Under the pieces are notes generated by a model. It was given only the letters and a program-made list of their open reading frames with translations, had not been told where the DNA came from and ran no database searches. Shown in pieces: positions 25,319 to 33,171 of a DNA stretch of 64,000 bases. Each line of letters begins with the position of its first letter. Positions within the stretch are counted from its first letter, which is position 1. Source of the stretch: JAGOPY01 sp964619555 (GTDB lineage: Bacteria > Bacteroidota > Bacteroidia > Bacteroidales > JAGOPY01); contig CAZUDV010000004.1 in the NCBI GenBank assembly GCA_964619555.1, forward strand, positions 262,259 through 326,258, read 5' to 3'. Both the position numbers and the translations under genes were made by a program.

Positions 25319-26578
25319 TCAACTTTTTACTGGCAATTTCGACACAAATTCCCTGTAATTCCGGGTCTCGTTCAGAATATCTTCTTTCGTTACCCCGAAA
25401 TCCTCCAGGTGATATTCATGGATGCCATATTTCCCCATCGGATTCTCCTTCTCAACCCTCCGGAATGTGGATAGCAATTCGGGTGTAATTCCTCCGTCGT
25501 GGATATAGATTTCCGTTAACGCTTCCTGGGCCTTGTCCCTCAGACCCTCGTAGAAAACATCCGTGAATTGACTCTTCCCTGGTACTTTTAACCGGTATTC
25601 CAATCCTTTTTGCAACATGTAACCGGTTTTTCTGATCCAATGCCGGGCTACCTCACTGCCATCCACCTCATCGCTGAAAATTACCCTGCTGTGAGCCACC
25701 ATACTGATGAATGAAGGAATACACTCCGTAACCTCCCGGTGTGTCCATAGAAAATGGACATCTTCAAAATGCTTGTCGATCAAATCCGGGAACTCCAGGT
25801 GGTGCGGTGATTTGAGAATCCACCGCCTGGCAGGCCGTTGCCATTGTAAAAGTTTCAGCAACTTCACCATATAAGCGTAAGCCATTGACTGATCGGTCTT
25901 CTCCAGCCACGAGGAGTAGGAGGGCACATTCATGGTGGCCTCGGGGGTGGTGCTAAGAAAAGTGGCATCGAGCAGGAGAATATCTTCTTCCGGGGCATGG
26001 TGCTCTACGGGATGGATGGCGAAAAATCCCGGCGCCATTAATTTCAGTGCCCGCTCGCTGGTCCTGGCTATGTTTATCCGCTTATCATTCCTTCCCCGAT
26101 CTTCTGAAAGCGGTACAGGATTCAGGGCTTCCCAGCTCAGGAGCACCCTGTGATTGGAATCTGAGGCCAGGAGCCGGTGCAACTTGGTGGTACCGGTGCG
26201 CTGCAAACCAAGGATCACCCAGGCCGGGTACAAAGGCTGTCGGAGTATCTCGGGATAGCGCTTGAACATTTCCTCAGCCCGGAGCCTCACACTGAGCAGA
26301 TTGATCATCCGCTGGCGGGAAATAAAATAACCGATGGGATGCAACCGGGCTTCCTCTCTCATCGAATATAACAACCGGTCAAGGGGTCCATCCCAGAAAT
26401 CGCTTCCGAGGTCATGAAGGCCAGTGGACCTTCTGGCGGCTTTAATCAGGCTGTCCTTATCCAGTTCAGATTTCGTACCTGCCGGATACGACAGCCTCCA
26501 GGCTTTGTTCAGGGCCTTGAACCACCATGGCTTGTGTCCGTAATTGGATGATTTAATGATATATTGTTCTTCACTCAC
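25319..26578 (-). CDS. Sulfotransferase family protein
   Basis: 419 residues with the PAPS 5'-phosphosulfate-binding loop GLQRTGTTKLHRLL (Q126-T131) and a later 3'-phosphate-binding region (WTHREVTECIPSFISMVAHSR). This places it in the Sulfotransfer_3 group, which transfers sulfate from PAPS to hydroxylated lipids, steroids or glycans. The start is GTG at 26578, which shares the bases GTGA with the stop of the DUF1214 gene, so the pair is translationally coupled. A catalytic His is plausible in the HAPEED-type segment (VEHHAPEEDILLLD), as in relatives. Substrate unknown. Confidence 0.87.
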   Translation of the reverse strand: MSEEQYIIKSSNYGHKPWWFKALNKAWRLSYPAGTKSELDKDSLIKAARRSTGLHDLGSDFWDGPLDRLLYSMREEARLHPIGYFISRQRMINLLSVRLRAEEMFKRYPEILRQPLYPAWVILGLQRTGTTKLHRLLASDSNHRVLLSWEALNPVPLSEDRGRNDKRINIARTSERALKLMAPGFFAIHPVEHHAPEEDILLLDATFLSTTPEATMNVPSYSSWLEKTDQSMAYAYMVKLLKLLQWQRPARRWILKSPHHLEFPDLIDKHFEDVHFLWTHREVTECIPSFISMVAHSRVIFSDEVDGSEVARHWIRKTGYMLQKGLEYRLKVPGKSQFTDVFYEGLRDKAQEALTEIYIHDGGITPELLSTFRRVEKENPMGKYGIHEYHLEDFGVTKEDILNETRNYREFVSKLPVKS

Positions 26579-27762
26579 TGGTTTGAAAGTTCATTGAATC
26601 TGACAATCTGGCAATCCGGCTCCACTGGCTCGGCCCCCTCTTTCAGCCTGTACCAGCGCCAACACATCGTCCCTTCCTGGTGCCCGCAGGTCTCTATCCA
26701 GTTCGGATGTCCCGGATCATGGTGCGATACCAGGATCTTGACGCTGCCGTCCGGCTCCGGCCTGGCGCTTGCCTTATTGATGCAAATGTTGTGATACCGG
26801 TAATCCAGCGATTCCATCCAGTAGTTATTCAACTGGAAATTCCAGGTATCGCATTCAGGTGGGGTGACACGGATGACCAGTATCTCGTCATCCGCCAGCG
26901 CCCAGTGGCTGTGGTAGTATATGATGGAAGCATCGCCCCCGGCAGCATTCGAAATATCGGCATCAAAAAGGGGCAGTTTGTTGGTATGCTTCCGGAATCC
27001 CTGCGCCCATCTTGCAAATAGCAGCGGAGCTCCAGCGACAAAAAGGGAAGCCGCTTTCAATCCTTCATCCACCTTTTCCGGTGAAAGGACATCGGGTGCT
27101 TTCCTGCCATCCAGGTTTTCAATATATACCTCAGCCGGAATTTCTTTTGACCGGTCCAGAAAGGTTTGCCTTACCATGACCAGTGAAGTCTGATCTTCGA
27201 TCTTCAACCAGTTTTTTCCTTTGGGTGATTGACTCAGGATTATTTCAAATCTACCGTCCGGCTCATATACCAAATCCCGGTCTTCCAGCTTTCCGCATGG
27301 CGCCAGCCCTCCGGTAGTACCATAGTTGCCGTTCTGGGTATAAAATCCTATATAATCAATCGAGTTTCTCCTCCCGGTGATACGGTATTCATAGCTACCG
27401 CTGATTTGGGCATTCAGGTAAACATTATCGGGATTATCGGCGCCCAGTTTGACGGTTTCATGGACCATCCTTCGCAGTACGGGAAAAGCAGGATCATTAT
27501 ACTCCAGGAAGGCTTCCAGGCCGGCCCGGGTCAGCCTGGAAAGGTAACGGATCCCTTCTGCCTGCTGAAACGCATCACGCGGAGTGCCGGGATACATCAG
27601 ATTGGTCCCTGCCAGCTTCAATTGATCGCAGAAATCCTCCCAGGCCTTGCCACTCACCACCCTCTGAACGTGTATGTCCGCTTCCGTTTTACCGGAAACT
27701 TTTAATCTGAGTTTTCGGAACCCCTTTAAAATCTTCAGGAATGCAAATAAGAGCTGATTCAT
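26575..27762 (-). CDS. DUF1214 domain protein
   Basis: 395 residues. The C-terminal about 130 residues match DUF1214 (SIIYYHSHWALADDEILVI, FQLNNYWMESLDYR, DGSVKILVSHHDPGHPNWI). The N-terminal half (about 20-250) is less conserved and lacks a signal peptide. DUF1214 proteins have no settled activity. Beside sulfotransferases and SDRs in actinobacteria and proteobacteria they are usually assigned to lipid or sterol-like metabolism; that is context, not proof. First gene of a two-gene unit with the sulfotransferase, and divergent from the second SDR. Confidence 0.85.
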   Translation of the reverse strand: MNQLLFAFLKILKGFRKLRLKVSGKTEADIHVQRVVSGKAWEDFCDQLKLAGTNLMYPGTPRDAFQQAEGIRYLSRLTRAGLEAFLEYNDPAFPVLRRMVHETVKLGADNPDNVYLNAQISGSYEYRITGRRNSIDYIGFYTQNGNYGTTGGLAPCGKLEDRDLVYEPDGRFEIILSQSPKGKNWLKIEDQTSLVMVRQTFLDRSKEIPAEVYIENLDGRKAPDVLSPEKVDEGLKAASLFVAGAPLLFARWAQGFRKHTNKLPLFDADISNAAGGDASIIYYHSHWALADDEILVIRVTPPECDTWNFQLNNYWMESLDYRYHNICINKASARPEPDGSVKILVSHHDPGHPNWIETCGHQEGTMCWRWYRLKEGAEPVEPDCQIVRFNELSNQ

Positions 27763-27824
27763 TCTTGAAAGAAATCTTTATTATTGCACGTTAGCTGAAA
27801 AAACGCGTAAAGGTATAAAATTCC

Positions 27825-28634
27825 ATGAATGACTTTATAAGCCGATATGGTCAGTGGGCCATGGTTGCCGGAGCGGCTGAAGGCCTGGGCGCCGCATATT
27901 GTCAGGCACTTGCCCGGATGGGAATAAACCTGATCATGATAGATGTGAAAGAAGAGGAAATAAGGAAACTATCGGGGATCCTGCAACGGGATCACGGGAT
28001 TAAGGTCATGGTGGAATCCATAGATCTTAATTTGGTTGAATCTGCTGATAAATGCCTGAGAATCATAAAGAATCACGATTGTCATTTGCTGGTATACAAT
28101 GCAGCTTACAGCAGGGTAAAACCTTTCCTCTCCTCATCGGAAGATGAACTGGACCGGTACCTGAATGTCAATGTCCGTACGCCGCTGCACCTGGTACATG
28201 GCTTTGCCGGGATGCTGAAATCAGGCAACCAGCCGGGTGGCATCCTACTGATGTCATCCCTGGCAGGCATATGGGGAACGAGACTGGTGGCCGCCTATTC
28301 TGGCACAAAAGCGTTCAATATGCTGCTGGCCGAAGCTTTGCATCATGAGCTCAAACCTTACCATATCGAAATCAGCGCCTGCTGTGCCGGTGCTACGGCA
28401 ACACCCGGATATATTGGGACCCGCCCGGCAAGAGGCATTTTTGGTCCTGTTGTGATGAAACCCGAGAAGGTGGCTTTTATAGCATTGAAAAACTTAGGGA
28501 AAAAGCCTGTGATTATTCCCGGCTTTTCAAATAAAATCAACTATTTCATCCTCACCAGGATGTTAAGCCGGAGTTTATCGGTAAGCATCGTGAACCGGGT
28601 AATGGCTTCGACGTACAGGCACATATTAAAGTGA
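27825..28634 (+). CDS. Short-chain dehydrogenase/reductase
   Basis: 269 residues of a classical SDR. The cofactor loop is GAAEGLG (16-22), an acidic residue at the end of strand 2 (LIMIDVKEEE) points to NAD(H), YNAAYS is the NNAG equivalent, and catalytic Ser144/145 (LMSSLAG), Tyr158 and Lys162 (YSGTK) are present. It is divergent from the DUF1214/sulfotransferase pair with a 62-bp gap, so it probably belongs to the same pathway as the first SDR. Substrate unknown; the C-terminus has a basic, possibly membrane-associated tail. Confidence 0.88.
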   Translation: MNDFISRYGQWAMVAGAAEGLGAAYCQALARMGINLIMIDVKEEEIRKLSGILQRDHGIKVMVESIDLNLVESADKCLRIIKNHDCHLLVYNAAYSRVKPFLSSSEDELDRYLNVNVRTPLHLVHGFAGMLKSGNQPGGILLMSSLAGIWGTRLVAAYSGTKAFNMLLAEALHHELKPYHIEISACCAGATATPGYIGTRPARGIFGPVVMKPEKVAFIALKNLGKKPVIIPGFSNKINYFILTRMLSRSLSVSIVNRVMASTYRHILK

Positions 28635-28775
28635 GACTGAAGGATTTGTGTTGCTCCGCCTGTCATTCCTCAAGTCGGCTTTTCTATTTATAATCAATAT
28701 ATATTGCCGACTACCCGGGTCATGTCAATTCATCAAACATCAAATTTTTATAATTTCGGCTTCATTTTATAAACG

Positions 28776-29021
28776 ATGGAAAAAGATTGTCCGAACATGA
28801 ACGGATGCAGGCTGGTCAAGACCGAGCTGGTGGTGGCTGATCCTCTTCTGAGAACCGCATACATTAATGACTATTGCCGGAAGGAGGAAACCTGGCGGCA
28901 ATGCAGGCGTTACCAGACAAAGAAAGCCCTGTGGATCTGCCCTGATTTCGTCCTGCCGGATTCAGATCTCACCGAAGACGAAATCATTGATCTGTATGAA
29001 AAGCTTGAAAAAACACCCTGA
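28776..29021 (+). CDS. Small cysteine-rich protein leading the DsrC operon
   Basis: 81 residues with five Cys (5, 11, 34, 43, 55), several in C-P-x4-C and C-x8-C contexts, and conserved-looking aromatic residues (Y29, Y33, W40, W53). There is no signal peptide, so it is cytoplasmic. The cysteines could ligate an Fe-S cluster or zinc, or carry sulfane sulfur. It lies 93 bases upstream of dsrC in the same direction and is likely the first gene of that operon. I do not recognise a named family. Confidence 0.7.
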   Translation: MEKDCPNMNGCRLVKTELVVADPLLRTAYINDYCRKEETWRQCRRYQTKKALWICPDFVLPDSDLTEDEIIDLYEKLEKTP

Positions 29022-29114
29022 CGGAAAATCTGAACGACCTGACCAAACCGGCATAATAACTCTTAAATATTGTGTAACAACCTTATAATAACTGGATAAC
29101 AATATCTTATCAAT

Positions 29115-29432
29115 ATGGCAACTATGGAATTTGAAGGAAGGGCATTCGAGGTTGACGGCGACGGATTCCTTACCAACCCTGATTTATGGAATGAAGAAGT
29201 AGCTTCTCTTTTTGCCCGTTATGACGGGATCCTGGAATTGACCGATAAACACTGGGCCATCATCCATATTATCCGGAAAAACTTCATCGAAAAGGGGAAT
29301 GCTCCTATGATCCGGGTGATCTGCCAGGAAACCGGTTTAAGATTGAGGGAGATCTATGAGCTTTTCCCGCTAGGCCCTGCCAGGGGAGCCTGCAGGGTGG
29401 CCGGTCTGCCCAAACCGGATGGATGCGTTTAA
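29115..29432 (+). CDS. dsrC: DsrC/TusE-family sulfur carrier protein
   Basis: 105 residues matching the DsrC/TusE/RspA family over the whole length. The C-terminal arm GACRVAGLPKPDGCV holds both conserved cysteines, Cys93 and Cys104, separated by ten residues. TusE-type proteins keep only the last one, so this is a true two-Cys DsrC able to form an intramolecular disulfide or a trisulfide. In sulfate reducers DsrC carries sulfur from DsrAB and is reduced by DsrMK(JOP). DsrM- and DsrK-like genes follow 9 bases downstream, but no DsrAB is visible in the window. Confidence 0.93.
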   Translation: MATMEFEGRAFEVDGDGFLTNPDLWNEEVASLFARYDGILELTDKHWAIIHIIRKNFIEKGNAPMIRVICQETGLRLREIYELFPLGPARGACRVAGLPKPDGCV

Positions 29433-29441
29433 CGGGTCGTC

Positions 29442-30119
29442 ATGGAATTTCAGTGGTATAAAATACTGGCCCTTGCCTCACTTGCTGTGTGTTTGATCGC
29501 TTGTGCGCGTCATTTCGTCAGGCTTGTCAGATTGGGGAAAGGGACCGACTTTTCCAGGCCTGCCGGTAAGATACCCCCGGCTGTTCTCTATGCATTCACG
29601 AACGCAATGAGTCCTGCCAGAAAGGAGTCAGCCTATCTCCACCTGCCTACCTACACGGCGGGCATAATCTACCACCTGGGTACCTTTCTCTCTTTTATTC
29701 TGTTTTTTTTCATCCTGCCGGACGTTTTGCCCACGGGATGGCTGGCATACCTGGTAACTGGTTTCCTGGCCCTATCGACTCTGAGCGGATTTGCCATACT
29801 GATCAAACGAATTTTGAAAAAGGAACTCAGGTCCCTTTCCAATCCGGATGATTACCTTTCGAATATCCTGGTAACCCTTTTTCAACTTATGACAATGGCC
29901 ATTCTGTTCATTCTCAATATCTTACCAGCCTACCGTCCGGACGTCTTAACGTCCTTTGATCCTGCCCTCCTGGCGTATTACCTCGTTTTTTCTGTCCTGG
30001 TCCTGTATACGCCTCTCAGTAAACTGAAACATATGGTCTATTTCTTTGCTGCCCGTTTTCACCTGGGTTATTTTTTTGGAAGAAGAGGCGTTTGGCCCGC
30101 TCCTAAACTAAAGGAATGA
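29442..30119 (+). CDS. DsrM/NarI-like membrane cytochrome b subunit
   Basis: 225 residues with five transmembrane helices (about 5-25, 72-92, 98-122, 142-162, 178-198). Histidines near helix ends (H67, H78, H197, H207) are plausible ligands of haem b. The C-terminal cytoplasmic KLKHMVYFFAARFHLGYFFGRRG (quoted over two helices) is typical of the NarI/HdrE/DsrM group. It is likely the quinone-reactive partner of the Fe-S protein encoded next, with which it overlaps by four bases (ATGA at 30116-30119). It is shorter than classical DsrM and closer to HdrE/TmcC in size. Confidence 0.85.
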   Translation: MEFQWYKILALASLAVCLIACARHFVRLVRLGKGTDFSRPAGKIPPAVLYAFTNAMSPARKESAYLHLPTYTAGIIYHLGTFLSFILFFFILPDVLPTGWLAYLVTGFLALSTLSGFAILIKRILKKELRSLSNPDDYLSNILVTLFQLMTMAILFILNILPAYRPDVLTSFDPALLAYYLVFSVLVLYTPLSKLKHMVYFFAARFHLGYFFGRRGVWPAPKLKE

Positions 30120-31417
30120 TAACGATGGGTATATTGAATGAAGAGATAAAATCTAAAGGGCTGAAGGTATTTGACCCCGTTGACGGAAGCCGGTTGCTGA
30201 CCCATCTGAACAGTTGCGTGCACTGTGGATTATGCGCCGAGAGTTGTATATATTACCAGGCCTTTAAAGATTCACGTTTTATCCCGGCCCGGAAAGTTGA
30301 CCTGGTGGCTTCCGTCTACCGCCGGTACTGTACTTTCTCAGGCAGGACCATTCCCTGGCTCACCGGGGCAAGCGAATTGAATGAGGCCAATATCCGGGAG
30401 ATGGTCGATTTGCTGTACGGGGCCTGTACCATGTGCGGACGGTGTAATTTGCACTGTTCCGTCGGGGTGGATATTGCCTACGTGGTACAAACCGGCCGCG
30501 CCCTGCTGGCCAATATGGGTTATACGCCCGCCACACTCCAGTCAACTGTAGATGCCGCCGTCACTACCGGAAATAATATGTCCATTTCTGACAGTGAATT
30601 TGCCGATACCATCACCTGGCTGGAAGACGACCTCCGGTTCGAGGTAAACGATGAAATGGCAGCCATTCCACTGGATCAGCCGGGGAAAAAGGTCATGTAC
30701 ACCCTGAATCCGAGGGAACCGAAATTCTTCCCCCTCTCTATTTCTGCCATGGCCAAGATATTTTATGCCGCCGGGGAGAGCTGGACCTTATCCACCAGGA
30801 TGTACGACGTGACCAATTACGCCTATTTTTCAGGCAATCTGGAGGAAGCCCGGATCATTGCGAAAAGGATGAAGGATGAAATGAGTAAACTTGGTGCCTC
30901 GCGATGTGTGCTGGCGGAATGCGGTCATGGTTCCAGGGCATTCCGTTGGGAAGCTCCCAATTACCTTCAGGAGCCTTTTTCCTTCGATGTGCTCACTTCT
31001 GTCGAGCTGATCGCGGAATATATCCGCCAGGGGCGAATTAAACTGGATCCTTCCCGGATAAAATCAAGGGTCACATTGCACGATCCATGCAACCTGGTCC
31101 GGACGGGCGGGGTCTTTGAAGCGCAACGATTTATCCTGAAGCAGATAGTCGATGATTTTGTAGAGATGGATCCATATGGCATCGATAACCTTTGCTGCGG
31201 TGGAGGTGGCGGGCAACTGGCCATGAGTGAATACAACGAAAGAAGGATGAAGATCACGGGGTTGAAAGCTGACCAGATCAGGAAAACCGGGGCTGACATC
31301 GTGTGCACGCCATGCCATAACTGCGTTGATCAGCTCACACAGACCAATTCTGCCTACAAACTGGGCGTGAAGATCATGACCCTTGCCGAAATTGTCGCTG
31401 ATGCATTGATAATCTGA
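30116..31417 (+). CDS. DsrK/HdrD-like Fe-S (heterodisulfide reductase type) protein
   Basis: 433 residues. Two CX2CX2CX3C motifs (C34/C37/C40/C44 and C104/C107/C110/C114) bind [4Fe-4S] clusters. The C-terminal half has a CCG-type catalytic motif: HDPCNLVR, then LCCGGGGGQLA, then CTPCHNC. In HdrB/HdrD/DsrK this motif holds the cluster that cleaves a disulfide or trisulfide. With the upstream cytochrome b it would form a membrane complex passing electrons between menaquinone and DsrC. Start at 30116 is coupled to the upstream stop; M4 (30125) is an alternative. Confidence 0.9.
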   Translation: MITMGILNEEIKSKGLKVFDPVDGSRLLTHLNSCVHCGLCAESCIYYQAFKDSRFIPARKVDLVASVYRRYCTFSGRTIPWLTGASELNEANIREMVDLLYGACTMCGRCNLHCSVGVDIAYVVQTGRALLANMGYTPATLQSTVDAAVTTGNNMSISDSEFADTITWLEDDLRFEVNDEMAAIPLDQPGKKVMYTLNPREPKFFPLSISAMAKIFYAAGESWTLSTRMYDVTNYAYFSGNLEEARIIAKRMKDEMSKLGASRCVLAECGHGSRAFRWEAPNYLQEPFSFDVLTSVELIAEYIRQGRIKLDPSRIKSRVTLHDPCNLVRTGGVFEAQRFILKQIVDDFVEMDPYGIDNLCCGGGGGQLAMSEYNERRMKITGLKADQIRKTGADIVCTPCHNCVDQLTQTNSAYKLGVKIMTLAEIVADALII

Positions 31418-31500
31418 CATTTATAACAACCAATCCCAATAAACAGTTTGACCATTAACAATTAACAGTTTAATATCGGATATTACTCATACCAAACCAT

Positions 31501-32658
31501 ATGGACATTATCTATTTAGACAATTCTGCCACTACTTTCCCAAAGCCTGAGGAAGTTTATCAGTATATGGACCGGTTTTACCGGAAAAATGGCGTAAATC
31601 CGGGGCGTTCGGGATTTGATGCCGCTCTTGAAACAGAAGAAGTGGTGCAGGATACCCGGAAAATGCTTACCTCCCTGTTCAATGGAGATGACCCTAATCG
31701 GCTGACATTCAGTTATAACGCCAGCGATTCCCTGAATATGATCATCCAGGGCCTGGCCGAGCATGGAGACCATGTGGTGACCACCATGCTGGAACACAAT
31801 TCGGTCTTAAGACCTTTGTATCATCTCGAAATGGAAGGCATCCTGGAGGTGACCAGGGTACCCTTCGATGGCCATGGCTATGTTGATCCGGAGGATATCC
31901 GGAAAGCCATCCGGAAGAATACGAAAATGGTCATTGTCAACCATAGCTCCAATGTTATCGGGACCATTCAGCCTGTAGCCGAGATCGGGAAGATCTGCCG
32001 GGAATATGGGGTCTATTTTATAGTTGACGCCAGCCAGAGTGCAGGGGCTGTACCCATTGATATGAAAGCCATGAAAATGGATGTGGTCGTTTTTACCGGT
32101 CATAAATGCCTGATGGGGCCTACCGGTATTGGCGGATCCTATGTCATGGAAAATGTACCGGTGAGATATACCCGTTTCGGCGGAACCGGAGTCAGGTCTG
32201 CCCAGCGGACTCACCTGGAGGAATTCCCGTACCGCCTGGAATGCGGCACTCTGAATATTCTGGGTGTTGCCGGTTTGAATGCGGGTGTGAAATGGGTTAT
32301 GGAAAAGGGCATTGAAAACCTGCACCGGCAGGAGATACATTTATGGGATACATTGAGAAAGGGCCTCCGGAGCATAAGCAATGTGATTACTTATTGCGCC
32401 GAAGGCCCTGACAATCAGAATCCTGTTCTGAGTTTCAATATTAAAGGGTTTGAATCAGGTGATGTTGGCACCATGCTGGATGTCGATTACAATATCGCCT
32501 GCAGGACCGGGCTTCAATGTGCGCCTCTCGTACACCAGGGTCTGGGTACTGATAAAATTCACGGAACTGTCCGGCTGAGTATAGGACCTTTCAATACGGC
32601 AGGTCATATAGATCAGGCACTGCAGGCAGTGGCAGAAATTGCCTCCCTCAGGAAATAA
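31501..32658 (+). CDS. Cysteine desulfurase family PLP enzyme (class V aminotransferase)
   Basis: 385 residues. The N-terminus IIYLDNSATTFPKP is typical, PLP Lys lies in FTGHKCLMGPTG, and the C-terminal CRTGLQCAPLVHQGLGT is close to the signature RxGLHCAPLxHxxxGT of the EF2568-like cysteine desulfurase family (TIGR01977). That family is known from selenium-dependent molybdenum hydroxylase loci. The Cys of LQCAPL is the candidate catalytic residue accepting sulfur or selenium. It lies 83 bases after the DsrK-like gene in the same direction and may supply sulfane sulfur to DsrC. That link is inference. Confidence 0.88.
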   Translation: MDIIYLDNSATTFPKPEEVYQYMDRFYRKNGVNPGRSGFDAALETEEVVQDTRKMLTSLFNGDDPNRLTFSYNASDSLNMIIQGLAEHGDHVVTTMLEHNSVLRPLYHLEMEGILEVTRVPFDGHGYVDPEDIRKAIRKNTKMVIVNHSSNVIGTIQPVAEIGKICREYGVYFIVDASQSAGAVPIDMKAMKMDVVVFTGHKCLMGPTGIGGSYVMENVPVRYTRFGGTGVRSAQRTHLEEFPYRLECGTLNILGVAGLNAGVKWVMEKGIENLHRQEIHLWDTLRKGLRSISNVITYCAEGPDNQNPVLSFNIKGFESGDVGTMLDVDYNIACRTGLQCAPLVHQGLGTDKIHGTVRLSIGPFNTAGHIDQALQAVAEIASLRK

Positions 32659-32670
32659 ATTTTCTGAGGG
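32645..32670. terminator. Possible hairpin terminator across the 32658 stop codon
   Basis: CCCTCAGGAAAT (32645-32656) pairs with ATTTTCTGAGGG (32659-32670) with one mismatch and a 2-base loop. There is no clear T run, so it is only a candidate; it could serve the converging genes on both sides. Confidence 0.3.
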
Positions 32671-32686
32671 AAAATCTCCTGGGGGA

Positions 32687-32971
32687 TCAGTACCTCTTGA
32701 ATTCGCGACGAGGTGGCCGTGGGCCTTCATTGGCCGGCCTGGCTTTCTTCACTACGATCTGGCTGTTGTCGTATTCGCATTCATTCAGTTCGTTGATGGC
32801 CTTGTTGGCTTCATCATCGTTCTTCATTTCAACGAATCCGTAACGCTTTGAACGACCAGTCATCTTGTCGAAAATGACATTGGCTGATACTACTTCGCCA
32901 TACTCTGAAAACAACGTTCTCAAGTCATCACTGGTGGTGTTGGCACTTAACTTTGCTACAAAAATGTTCAT
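32687..32971 (-). CDS. RRM RNA-binding protein
   Basis: 94 residues, a single RNA recognition motif. RNP2 is NIFVAKL and RNP1 is KRYGFVEM, followed by a short basic Pro/Arg tail (RPPRREFKRY). Small RRM proteins like this are common and abundant in Bacteroidota and cyanobacteria, where they act as RNA chaperones or post-transcriptional regulators, sometimes cold-induced. The AT-rich leader of about 110 nt between its promoter and ATG is compatible with such regulation. Confidence 0.93.
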   Translation of the reverse strand: MNIFVAKLSANTTSDDLRTLFSEYGEVVSANVIFDKMTGRSKRYGFVEMKNDDEANKAINELNECEYDNSQIVVKKARPANEGPRPPRREFKRY

Positions 32972-33086
32972 GTGGAAAAAAATAAAAATGAATAAATTAA
33001 AGGATTAAAAAGTGTGTGGATTAATATTAATTGGAAGTTGGTCTTTATTTATCACTCATATGAGGCTTTTAATCCCATAAGAAGCA

Positions 33087-33118
33087 CAAAAGTAATACTA
33101 ATTTAATTGAATTGTCAA
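33087..33118 (-). promoter_or_regulatory. Consensus Bacteroidota promoter for the RRM gene
   Basis: On the minus strand, TTG (33118-33116) is followed after 21 bases by TACTTTTG (33094-33087). This fits the TTTG-N19-21-TANNTTTG consensus. Predicted start of transcription is near 33080, giving a 5' leader of about 110 nt before ATG 32971. Confidence 0.6.
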
Positions 33119-33171
33119 CAGCAATGCAATAATAATTTTACATCATCCTGAAGAATGCCGGTAAAAACCGG

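Noticed and set aside
28673..28712. AGTCGGC/GCCGACT inverted repeat after the second SDR as a terminator
   Set aside because: The loop is 26 bases and there is no T run after the second arm.
29115..29432. DsrC-family protein called as TusE (tRNA thiolation)
   Set aside because: Both C-terminal cysteines are present and the neighbours are DsrM/K-like, not TusBCD.
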